DNA of 64,000 nt from CAYWJA01 sp964458485 (GTDB lineage: Bacteria > Patescibacteriota > Gracilibacteria > UM-FILTER-43-11). The notes beneath the pieces are model-generated. The model searched no databases and was not told where the DNA came from. It was given only the letters and a program-made list of their open reading frames with translations. This document shows, piece by piece, positions 1 through 7,218 of the stretch. The position numbers were made by a program, and so were the translations under genes. The DNA lies in contig CAYWJA010000001.1 in NCBI GenBank assembly GCA_964458485.1, positions 1 to 64,000 on the forward strand, written 5' to 3'. Numbering within the stretch: the first letter of the stretch is position 1; the number at the start of each line of letters is the position of its first letter.

Positions 1-97
1 CCGCACTTGCCTGTCCCGCACGAAGCTGCGGGGATGCGGGATCCAGTACATTTGCCAATCATCTGGATCCCTCCCGCCAAGGCGGGAAGGATGACAA
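1..97. repeat. TTGTCAT-type palindromic element, cut by window edge
   Basis: This stretch has paired G/C-rich palindromes (around 14-41 and 67-90) and ends in GGATGACAA, the terminus shared by the dispersed elements at 14673, 16735, 39546, 41219, 48362 and 63819. The left end is outside the window. It lies just upstream of hisIE, whose ATG follows 18 bases later. Confidence 0.7.
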
Positions 98-115
98 AGG
101 GTAACCACAAACATC

Positions 116-706
116 ATGAACAACCTAAACTTCAAAAAACAAAACGGCCTCATCCCCGCCATCATTCAGGATGCCGAAACTCAGCAAGTGCTAATGCTTG
201 GTTATATGAATGAAGGATCATTAAAAAAAACCATTAATACTAAAAAAGTCTGGCTCTTCAGTCGCTCCAAAAACAGACTTTGGATGAAAGGTGAAGAGTC
301 TGGCAATATTCTAAATATTATATCGATCGCATCAGATTGTGACAATGACACCCTATTAATCCAAGCTAAGCCAGATGGACCCACTTGTCACACAAATAAA
401 ACCTCATGTTTTGGAAATCAAAATTCAATAAATGTTTTATTGGAATTATTTCAAGTAATCAAAAAATGCAAATCGAGAATGCCAAAAAACTCATATACAA
501 CTTCTTTGTTTGGGGGAGGCGTTGATAAAATATGTGACAAAGTTGAAGAAGAATCACTCGAAGTAATCCAAGCAGCAACAAAAGAAACGAAACAGCGATT
601 AATCGAAGAAAGCTGTGATCTTATTTATCACTTATTGGTTCTTTTGGCTAATCAGAATATCGGGCTAAACGAAATTTTTGAAGAATTGAAAAAAAGGAGG
701 AAATAG
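116..706 (+). CDS. hisIE: Bifunctional phosphoribosyl-AMP cyclohydrolase / phosphoribosyl-ATP pyrophosphatase
   Basis: This 196-residue protein would carry out steps 2 and 3 of histidine biosynthesis in the cytoplasm. The HisI half (about 8-105) shows GLIPAIIQD, FSRSKNRLWMKGE, the metal-binding DCDND (74-78), and CHT/SC cysteines at 91 and 98. The HisE half (about 125-196) has a VEEESLEVIQAA helix and EESCDLIYH, the acidic motifs that bind Mg and PRATP. The fused order and length are normal for HisIE. The ATG at 116 is chosen because homology begins at about residue 8. No other his gene is in the window, so the gene may be at the end of a his operon or isolated. It sits directly after a palindromic repeat and has no clear Shine-Dalgarno site. 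Confidence 0.95.
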   Translation: MNNLNFKKQNGLIPAIIQDAETQQVLMLGYMNEGSLKKTINTKKVWLFSRSKNRLWMKGEESGNILNIISIASDCDNDTLLIQAKPDGPTCHTNKTSCFGNQNSINVLLELFQVIKKCKSRMPKNSYTTSLFGGGVDKICDKVEEESLEVIQAATKETKQRLIEESCDLIYHLLVLLANQNIGLNEIFEELKKRRK

Positions 707-707
707 A

Positions 708-737
708 TTTACACAAATATAATAAATAATGTATATT
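708..737 (+). promoter_or_regulatory. Putative sigma70-type promoter for the 764 gene
   Basis: TTTACA (708-713) and TATATT (732-737) are separated by 18 bases. They lie 27 bases before the ATG at 764 and just after the hisIE stop. This is pattern matching only. Confidence 0.4.
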
Positions 738-763
738 AAGGTCTTAATTTTAAATTATTTATT

Positions 764-1966
764 ATGCGAAAAAGAAACTTCCCAAATTCAAAGGCTAGCG
801 TAATGAAAGTGATCAAAAGCTGTATAGGAGAAAATGGATTAGACGATGAACGTATTGCAAAATTAACATCAGAACAAAGAAAAAAGTTACATATATGGCT
901 TAAATCATTCGATAGCTCAAACGCTATCAGTGAAACAAATCAGCCTTGGTATCAGGCTGCGAAAATGATACTTAGTATACGCAGAAGGGCAAAAGGTGCT
1001 ATGCCGCATTTTACCATAGATGGCAGACTTGGCGGATATACAACAAACGAACATGCTTGGACATTTGAAGAAATAATAGCTAATAGAATGGAAGAGAAAT
1101 TAAGAGCGCAAAACCCAGATGGTGGTGTGGCTGTATTTAAAAATGGTAAATTTATTGGCGTATATCCTGATATAGAAGCATCATTGAGGGTGGGCTCTTG
1201 TTTTATGTTAGATCTTAATAAGCCTACATTTGCTGGTGAACTAAGGCCAAGAGGAGGGGTGCGTAATGAATACGTTCTTACAAGTGCAGATGCAGAAGAA
1301 CCACTAATCGGAGAATTGCGTGGTGCATGGCAAAGAGGAGGTGAAATTCAAATACCAGAAGAACAACCTGTAGAGGAGTTAATACAAAGATCTTTAAGTG
1401 CTTCCATCGAACCTACCCAACCTGACCCATTGGATGATTCTGCTATATCAGAACAACTTGAAGAAGAAGGTTTAATAGATGGAGTTCCAACTACTGTAAT
1501 TGAGTCAGGCCCAGACCCAAGATTAGAAGTAGATGATGAAACTATGGAAAGACTAGCTGCAAGATGTAAGGACAGAGAAGTGCCGCCGGACACTACCACT
1601 AGTCGCCCTAGGCCTCCTCGAGTGCCTGAATTAATAGAAGAGAGTGAGCTAGATAGAGTAAGAGCACTTTGCCCAGCTGAAGATTTTTGGACAGAATATC
1701 GCACAGTAGAAGAACGTGAAGCTGCTGACCTACAAGATTGGAAACAATTTCAGACTAGGCTCTATATTGATAATGCTAATAAAGATTGGGTCAATCGTGC
1801 CCTCAACGAATTAGATGCAGCATGGATAGAAGTTGATGGCAGTGGAGTTATAAGAAGTGCTTCAAAAAAATTAGAAGATATACCAGTATTTACTGATGTT
1901 AAAAAAAAGGAGGCAGAAGATGGTTTATTGCACTTCATTTTTGAGCATCCAAGGTACGATCATTAG
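764..1966 (+). CDS. Hypothetical protein, 400 aa
   Basis: I do not recognise the family. The protein has a basic N-terminus (about 1-75), a more globular part with GGYTTNEHAWTFEEI and VAVFKNGKFIGVYPD (about 95-165), and a long acidic, proline-rich low-complexity linker (about 185-290). A second conserved-looking stretch runs from about 290 to 400. There is no signal peptide or membrane segment. The ATG at 764 follows a plausible promoter. The gene is monocistronic, with a convergent permease gene downstream. Codon use resembles that of its neighbours, so it is probably a real cytoplasmic protein of unknown role. Confidence 0.7.
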   Translation: MRKRNFPNSKASVMKVIKSCIGENGLDDERIAKLTSEQRKKLHIWLKSFDSSNAISETNQPWYQAAKMILSIRRRAKGAMPHFTIDGRLGGYTTNEHAWTFEEIIANRMEEKLRAQNPDGGVAVFKNGKFIGVYPDIEASLRVGSCFMLDLNKPTFAGELRPRGGVRNEYVLTSADAEEPLIGELRGAWQRGGEIQIPEEQPVEELIQRSLSASIEPTQPDPLDDSAISEQLEEEGLIDGVPTTVIESGPDPRLEVDDETMERLAARCKDREVPPDTTTSRPRPPRVPELIEESELDRVRALCPAEDFWTEYRTVEEREAADLQDWKQFQTRLYIDNANKDWVNRALNELDAAWIEVDGSGVIRSASKKLEDIPVFTDVKKKEAEDGLLHFIFEHPRYDH

Positions 1967-1979
1967 GTATATTATATAC

Positions 1980-2930
1980 TTATAAAAAGTTAAATAAGTA
2001 CCCAATTGCAATAATTCCAATGGCAACCAAGCCAAAGAATGTTGCAAGTAATTTGGTGCTCATTACTCTTTTTAGCATAACAGCCTCCGGTAATGATAAG
2101 CCCGCGATTGACATCATGAAGGCAAGGGATGTGCCAAGTGGTACACCGCCGGCAGTAATAGAAAATATAATAGGTGCAACTGTAGAACAACCGGCATAAA
2201 TTGGCACACCGACAATAACCGCAAGCGGTACTGCAAGGATCTCATATTTGCCAACTGTATTTACGAAAAAATCTTGTGGCACATAGCCATGAATAATCGC
2301 ACCAAGTGCGATACCCAGTATTACATAAATATATAATTTTTTAAGGGTTGATCGACCCATTCTTAAGGCGAATTTTAATCTGGCAAAAAATGTCTTTGAT
2401 GCATTCCCCTGTAGGCGCGATTCGCGAATCGCGCCTACAGGTTTTAAAATTAATTCTTTATCCATTTTTAATGCACCCATCAAAAGGCCACCAACCACAC
2501 CCAAAGCTATACCCGCAAGCGCATACATAATAGCTAATTTCCATCCAAAATAATTACCCATAATTACAAAAGCAACTTCGTTTACGAGCGGAGAAGTTAT
2601 GAGAAATGAAAAAGCAATCCCTGATGGTATTCGTGCTTCCAAAAATCCAATGAATAAAGGAATGGATGAGCATGAGCAAAATGGTGTAATCGCACCAAAT
2701 AAGGATGCTGCAACATTGCCCACACCCCAGGGTAATTTACCAATTTTCTTTTTAACTTTATTTGGATCAAAAAATGTTTGAACAAAATTAATTACCGCAA
2801 TTACTGTAAAAATCAAAAGAATAATTTTAATTGCATCGTATAAAAAATAATTAACTGTGGAAGCCAGCTTTGTTCCTTCTTGGAGTTGGAGTAATTGATA
2901 TGTAATGATGTTGGCTAATTGTTGTAACAT
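1980..2930 (-). CDS. Permease of the YraQ/ArsP (DUF318) family
   Basis: This 316-residue integral membrane protein has about eight hydrophobic segments in two halves, the arrangement of YraQ/ArsP permeases. The hallmark CSCSS in the first half (near residue 85) and GVPIYAGCSTVAP in the second are visible. Family members move organoarsenicals or other thiol-reactive or metal-containing compounds. The substrate here is not known. The gene lies downstream of an ArsR-type regulator on the same strand, which suggests a metal- or metalloid-responsive operon. The cytoplasmic linker between halves carries a 34-bp perfect palindrome read in frame as PVGAIRESRLQG. The start is the ATG at 2930. Confidence 0.88.
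   Translation of the reverse strand: MLQQLANIITYQLLQLQEGTKLASTVNYFLYDAIKIILLIFTVIAVINFVQTFFDPNKVKKKIGKLPWGVGNVAASLFGAITPFCSCSSIPLFIGFLEARIPSGIAFSFLITSPLVNEVAFVIMGNYFGWKLAIMYALAGIALGVVGGLLMGALKMDKELILKPVGAIRESRLQGNASKTFFARLKFALRMGRSTLKKLYIYVILGIALGAIIHGYVPQDFFVNTVGKYEILAVPLAVIVGVPIYAGCSTVAPIIFSITAGGVPLGTSLAFMMSIAGLSLPEAVMLKRVMSTKLLATFFGLVAIGIIAIGYLFNFL
2408..2441. repeat. 34-bp perfect palindrome inserted in frame in the permease gene
   Basis: Each base of 2408-2424 pairs with 2425-2441. The element has the form CCTGTAGGCGCG...CGCGCCTACAGG. It keeps the reading frame and adds about 11 residues between the two membrane halves. TGTAGG/CCTACA ends are also seen on one side of the elements in the TraG-like gene and rplT. 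Confidence 0.9.
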
Positions 2931-2943
2931 AATTGTTAACTTT

Positions 2944-3024
2944 TTGTCATCTCGACCTTGCCGGAGAGATCCCTTCGTCTATCGGTAAATACAAGGGATT
3001 CCTCCGCTGCAGTCGGAATGACAA
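2944..3024. repeat. TTGTCAT...ATGACAA hairpin element (AGGGATT family)
   Basis: An imperfect inverted repeat: TTGTCATCTCGAC...GATCCCTT on the left and AAGGGATT...GTCGGAATGACAA on the right. It sits between the ArsR and permease genes. Relatives lie at 59366-59460 and, as a half copy, at about 31696-31737. Confidence 0.75.
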
Positions 3025-3040
3025 AATACTTAATTCGTAA

Positions 3041-3433
3041 TTACCTATAAGAAATAGTTAATTTAAAAAACTTAAATAACTCCACATCCTTCTTATCAAT
3101 TTTATCTGCTGGATTTAAAAATGCCTTCAAAAACAACATTACTTCTTTGATCTTTTTAGGATTTAATTTTAAATAAGACCATTTACCATTTTTATGTGTA
3201 GTAATTAAACCGCAATCAACTAATTCATTTACATGATGTGAAACTGTAGATTTGCTCAATTTTAGTTTTTTCTGCAATTCCGTATGACATGTACAATTGC
3301 AACTTGTACATTCCTTAATTGCACCAACTGAGCATTGCATGTTTTTTTCAAATACTATTTTTAATATTTTTAACCTGTTAATATCGGATAATGCCTCAAG
3401 GATTTTGGCTAACTGTAACAATTTCTTAGACAT
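3041..3433 (-). CDS. ArsR/SmtB-family transcriptional regulator
   Basis: The 130-residue winged-helix repressor starts best at MSKKLLQLAK (ATG at 3433). The longer reading frame adds 24 residues with no family similarity. EALSDINRLKILKI matches the ArsR N-terminal helix, and LKLSKSTVSHHVNELVDCGLI is the recognition helix-turn-helix. A cluster of five cysteines and a histidine (CTSCNCTCH) lies where ArsR/CadC-type sensors carry their alpha3 metal or metalloid ligands, so it probably senses a thiophilic ion. It precedes the YraQ/ArsP-like permease on the same strand. A 6-bp inverted repeat, ATAGTT...AACTAT (3449-3472), just upstream is a possible operator. Confidence 0.88.
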   Translation of the reverse strand: MSKKLLQLAKILEALSDINRLKILKIVFEKNMQCSVGAIKECTSCNCTCHTELQKKLKLSKSTVSHHVNELVDCGLITTHKNGKWSYLKLNPKKIKEVMLFLKAFLNPADKIDKKDVELFKFFKLTISYR

Positions 3434-3537
3434 ATGTAGATTAGTTAAATAGTTCGACAGTTCTACAACTATCGAAATAATATCATGTGTTAAAACAAGA
3501 GTCAATCTAAAATAGATATGTAGCTCTATTCTATATT

Positions 3538-3840
3538 TCAGCTATCAGCCTCCATAACGCTTGTTAACCTGGCCTTAAATATATTTACTATGGATCTGAA
3601 TTTTCCTATTGAAATATAGCCTTCTTCTAACGACTGCAGCTTTCCAACCTCAGCCCTTAAATCATTTGTGCCAACAACACCTTCTAGCCTATCGGTAACT
3701 TCTTGAAAAATTGATATAGATTCTTTTGTCACGATTTCTAATTGCGTGCGCGTTCCTAATGCTAATCCCTCAAGAAAAGCACATGCTATTTCTGGAGACT
3801 GAAAAGGTCCTGCACTCTCTTTTGATGATGATTTGCCCAT
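3538..3840 (-). CDS. Hypothetical protein, 100 aa
   Basis: Not recognised. It is predicted to be soluble and mostly helical, with a Ser/Lys-rich N-terminus followed by regularly spaced hydrophobic positions (about 18-95) that suggest a helical hairpin or short coiled coil. It is transcribed on the same strand as the ArsR gene, and the helicase gene lies further upstream on that strand. AT-rich spacers separate it from both neighbours. The ATG at 3840 is the only good start. Confidence 0.6.
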   Translation of the reverse strand: MGKSSSKESAGPFQSPEIACAFLEGLALGTRTQLEIVTKESISIFQEVTDRLEGVVGTNDLRAEVGKLQSLEEGYISIGKFRSIVNIFKARLTSVMEADS

Positions 3841-3917
3841 AATTAAAAAATTAATTTAATAAAGGTTAATATTTAACCACATATTTTCTTATAAGTAAAA
3901 TAAAAATATTTATAATG

Positions 3918-5669
3918 CTAAAATAATTTCATCTGCGATTTCTTAATTTCTTTTCGTTTAATCTGCCTAATTTTAACCTCCGGCATTTTTCCATCTACCA
4001 TATTGTCCGATCCAACCTCATTCAAAAATCTGGATGGCGGCAATTCCCTACCCTCTTTTTTCTTATTTCTTAAAATATGAAGTTCTTTAGTGGCACGTGT
4101 CATCCCTACATAAAAAAGACGGCGTTCTTCTCCAAGCCAGTAAGATGAATCTATGCATTTTTTATGAGGAATATTCCCATCTTCAAGCCCCAATATGAAA
4201 ACTATCGGGAATTCCAGGCCTTTAGCTGCATGGAGTGTAAGTAAATTAATTTTATCTGTTTGAATTAAATTATCTGCCTCCTGTTCCGTACGCGCTTCGT
4301 CCAGAAAACGAATAACAGCATCAGATATAGAGAGATCATCAAAAACCATTGCATGCGGAACTAATTGGTTTAGGCGATTTATTCTGATCTTAGTAAGATT
4401 TTCAGATTTAGCAAATTTACTGATTTTATCACTTATCCATTTACTAAATTTTTTATTTGAATCAATATCCGTCCACTTGCTCAAACTTTCAATTGCCTCC
4501 AAAAACTCAATCACTTCTTTTGTTTCCCAGAAAGAAGTATGGGCAGACAGCTGACATGGATATCCTCGTTTAGATAACTGTTCGTAAAGTATCTTCCCCT
4601 GCGATTTTGTACGATAAAGCAGTGCAATATCACCAAATCTCCTAAAGTTGTCTCCGCGTTGAGAATCCAAATAATCCGCCATATGCATACTACCAATACT
4701 ACCTAAAAATCTATCCAGTAAATAATAAACTACTTCCGTTTGCTGCATTACAGACTCACTTTCCCACAATGTAATCGGATCGACCTTAGAAGAAACTGGC
4801 TGCAAAGGCTTTTTAAGGCGACCAATATTATGAGAAATTAATTTTTCAGCACCTTTTAAAATAGCTGGCGGATTGCGATAATTTTTTGTAAGCGCAATAG
4901 AGGTAACATTTTTATACATCCTTTCGAAATCTGTCATAGTTTCCGCACGCGCACCGCGCCATGAATAAATTGTCTGATCAGGATCTCCAACAACACAAAT
5001 ATTTTGATGAAGTTCTGCAAGCTTATTCATAATTTTAATCTGCATTGAATTCACATCCTGATATTCATCCACCATTATATATACATATAGATTCTGGCAT
5101 TTTATAAGCACATCCGGTTTTTCTGACCAAATACGCAAGAGTGTTTCCAGCAAACCTGTAAAATCGACTGCATTTTTTGTAGAAAGAATTTTGCGGTATT
5201 CGTTTAAAATGCTTTGGAGGCGATCTCGAGGGACATTGGACTTATGCGTACTCTGCAGGTGCGCAAACGTTTGCGCACCTTCTGTACGTAATTCATCCAA
5301 ACCCATCAAAACATCCTTCATCTTTTCATTCGAACCAATTATTTCCTGCAAAATCTCGACCTGCTCTTTTTGTGTAATTATCTTAAAATCCTCTTTCCAA
5401 TATTTACGAAGCAATTTTGCAGCAAGCGAATGGAAAGTTATAGAATGAACTGTAGGAAGACTCTTGCTCATCAACCTCTCACTCAGCTCATGTGCAGCCT
5501 TATTGGTAAAAGTAAGTGAAAGAATCTTATTTGGATCAACTTTCTTTTCATTAATAAGATATGCAATGCGTGAAATTAAGGTATGGGTTTTACCAGTACC
5601 CGCACCAGCTATAATCCGGACTGGTCCGTCTGTTGATCTTACTGCTTTTTGTTGATCGGGGTTTAACAT
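3918..5669 (-). CDS. UvrD/PcrA-like superfamily 1 DNA helicase
   Basis: This 583-residue 3'-5' DNA helicase shows Walker A AGAGTGKT (21-28), LTFTNKAA, VDEYQDVN (about 200), GDPDQTIYSWRGA, LTKNYRN, TLHAAKGLEFPIVF and RRLFYVGMTRA (about 515). These are motifs I to VI of UvrD/Rep. It is shorter than typical UvrD (about 720 residues), missing much of the C-terminal region. It probably acts in repair or replication restart. Residues 130-139 (EGAQTFAHLQ) are encoded by an inserted 24-bp palindrome. The C-terminus, QMKLF, fits the sliding-clamp binding consensus. The same ending occurs in the endonuclease Q-like protein encoded just upstream on the same strand. Confidence 0.93.
   Translation of the reverse strand: MLNPDQQKAVRSTDGPVRIIAGAGTGKTHTLISRIAYLINEKKVDPNKILSLTFTNKAAHELSERLMSKSLPTVHSITFHSLAAKLLRKYWKEDFKIITQKEQVEILQEIIGSNEKMKDVLMGLDELRTEGAQTFAHLQSTHKSNVPRDRLQSILNEYRKILSTKNAVDFTGLLETLLRIWSEKPDVLIKCQNLYVYIMVDEYQDVNSMQIKIMNKLAELHQNICVVGDPDQTIYSWRGARAETMTDFERMYKNVTSIALTKNYRNPPAILKGAEKLISHNIGRLKKPLQPVSSKVDPITLWESESVMQQTEVVYYLLDRFLGSIGSMHMADYLDSQRGDNFRRFGDIALLYRTKSQGKILYEQLSKRGYPCQLSAHTSFWETKEVIEFLEAIESLSKWTDIDSNKKFSKWISDKISKFAKSENLTKIRINRLNQLVPHAMVFDDLSISDAVIRFLDEARTEQEADNLIQTDKINLLTLHAAKGLEFPIVFILGLEDGNIPHKKCIDSSYWLGEERRLFYVGMTRATKELHILRNKKKEGRELPPSRFLNEVGSDNMVDGKMPEVKIRQIKRKEIKKSQMKLF
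5257..5280. repeat. 24-bp perfect palindrome inserted in frame in the helicase gene
   Basis: The palindrome has arms AGGTGCGCAAAC and GTTTGCGCACCT. It is read on the minus strand as part of EGAQTFAHLQ, in the 1B-type region between motifs Ia and II. The frame and shape (XX-GGYGC...GCRCC-YNCAG) match the permease palindrome at 2408, which encodes VGAIRESRLQ. Confidence 0.8.
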
Positions 5670-5670
5670 T

Positions 5671-5826
5671 TTAGGTTGTAGGCTTGTAGGACGTAGGCTT
5701 GTAGGTATTTACTTAGGGCTGTAGGGTTGTAGGTTGTAGGCTTGTAGGGATCTATTATAATCCTACATCCTACACTCCTACATCCTACTTCCTAAATTAA
5801 CATCCTACAGGCCTATATCCTACATA
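5671..5826. repeat. Foldback array of 'GTAGGCTT / CCTACATC' 10-11-nt words
   Basis: The left arm (5671-5747) repeats GTAGG-containing words at 10-11-nt spacing. A short AT loop with TATTATAAT follows, and the right arm (5758-5826) repeats the reverse complement, CCTACA. It fills the whole gap between the helicase and endonuclease Q-like genes and reaches both coding ends. Confidence 0.85.
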
Positions 5827-7122
5827 CTAAAATAATTTCATCTGCTCCTTCGTCATCAACTCATCCGGTTGGAAGATTGTAATTATACCATACTCCCCAT
5901 CATACCCGGGCTTAACAATAACTCTACCGCTACGCATACGATCTATCGCCTCACCGATCATTTGATTAACTGCAGATATATCTTCGATTGGTGCATCTTT
6001 TAAAATATAAAACTCAGGACCGACTTCTTTTAATAATTCCTGATAAAGTGCATCCACTTTTTTGCTGGCAGGGCCAACTTGTAAGATCTCTGAAATTAAT
6101 TCAGTTAACGGAATTATATACCAAACATTGCGCGCAGTTTCCGGCTTAAAACCCATTGGGCGATCTGCAATATCGTTTACTCTATGAAGAACGCCGACTG
6201 TAATTTTTTTACCGGTTTTTTGAGAAATAAATTCCATCTTTTTGGTTTCCGCCGGCTCTAAGCATAAATTTTCATTTCTAATTCCATCCGCATGATATTT
6301 ACCTTCTTCCGGATAAAATTCAATTGTGCCGGCAATCTTACCATGATCGTTCCGTAATGCATTTAGAATTTCCGGATACGTCATCTCACAATCAAAAACC
6401 GTAGCCTCGCGGCCGAGTTTTTGTGGTGAATGCGCATCAGAACTGGATACCAATACATATTTATCATTTTGACTCAATCGCCAGTTCATCGGAGGATCAG
6501 ATGACAAGCCAGTTTCTAGCGCGCAAATATGATCCGACATTTCATCAAAGCACTCCTCAATACTATCAAAGCCGGACTGTGAGCCAAAAATTGCAAAATG
6601 TGGTGTCCAAACGTGCGCAGGAATCAATTGGATATCAGGTGAAATAGAAAGTAATAATTTTAATAGTTCTTTGCTGTCCATTCCAATAATAGGACGACCA
6701 TCAGAATTTATATTCCCTATTTTATCTAATTCAATATTAATTTTTGCAACTACATTTAAATTAGGGGCAAGAATTACATGATGAACTTTTCTGCACTTAT
6801 CGCCAACACGACCCACATTTTTTTTATAAATAAGACTAATTTCTGTACTTAAAATAAACTGCACATCGCGTTTGCAACTTTCTGGAATATAAACTTCATG
6901 TTTATCTATAAAATCTTCCTTTAATTTATAAATTCCTTCAGCAGACTCCTCCAGCTGTTCGTGTAAATCTTTGAACCACGATGGATGTGTAAAATCCGCA
7001 GTTGCCACAAGGTCGATGCCCTTTAGCTGGCACCATGCATTGATATTTGGAAGATCCAAATTCTTACTGCAAGCCCGTGAATATTTTGAGTGAATGTGTA
7101 AGTCGGCTATGAACATAGTCAT
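5827..7122 (-). CDS. PHP-domain nuclease, endonuclease Q family
   Basis: This 431-residue protein starts at MTMFIADLHIHSKYS (ATG at 7122). The longer frame adds 11 residues translated from a repeat. The PHP metal-binding motifs are visible: DLHIHS near the N-terminus, TADFTHP, an STEIS glutamate, HHVILAP, PAHVWTP and SSSDAHSP. Family members cleave DNA 5' of deaminated bases or abasic sites, so a role in repair of deaminated DNA is likely. It lies directly upstream of the UvrD-like helicase gene on the same strand. It shares that protein's C-terminal QMKLF (and the same 18 bases coding QMKLF and stop), a likely beta-clamp binding tail. Confidence 0.88.
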   Translation of the reverse strand: MTMFIADLHIHSKYSRACSKNLDLPNINAWCQLKGIDLVATADFTHPSWFKDLHEQLEESAEGIYKLKEDFIDKHEVYIPESCKRDVQFILSTEISLIYKKNVGRVGDKCRKVHHVILAPNLNVVAKINIELDKIGNINSDGRPIIGMDSKELLKLLLSISPDIQLIPAHVWTPHFAIFGSQSGFDSIEECFDEMSDHICALETGLSSDPPMNWRLSQNDKYVLVSSSDAHSPQKLGREATVFDCEMTYPEILNALRNDHGKIAGTIEFYPEEGKYHADGIRNENLCLEPAETKKMEFISQKTGKKITVGVLHRVNDIADRPMGFKPETARNVWYIIPLTELISEILQVGPASKKVDALYQELLKEVGPEFYILKDAPIEDISAVNQMIGEAIDRMRSGRVIVKPGYDGEYGIITIFQPDELMTKEQMKLF

Positions 7123-7123
7123 A

Positions 7124-7163
7124 TTGTAACCAAATTGTTTCCAAATTGTAACCAAATTGTAAC
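7124..7163. repeat. Tandem 11-nt repeat (AAATTGTAACC / AAATTGTTTCC)
   Basis: About three and a half copies of an 11-nt word form the leader of the endonuclease Q-like gene. On the minus strand the last copy runs almost into its ATG. The same word family precedes the oxidoreductase at 26320 and surrounds the gene at 62084. Confidence 0.8.
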
Positions 7164-7167
7164 AAGC

Positions 7168-7196
7168 TTGTATTTAGAAGATAAATATGATATAAT
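7168..7196 (+). promoter_or_regulatory. Promoter of the metallophosphoesterase gene
   Basis: TTGTAT (7168-7173), a 17-base spacer, and a perfect TATAAT (7191-7196). This would place the transcript start near 7203 and give a leader of about 16 nt before the ATG at 7219. Confidence 0.6.
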
Positions 7197-7218
7197 TTAA
7201 AGATTTTAATATAATGCG

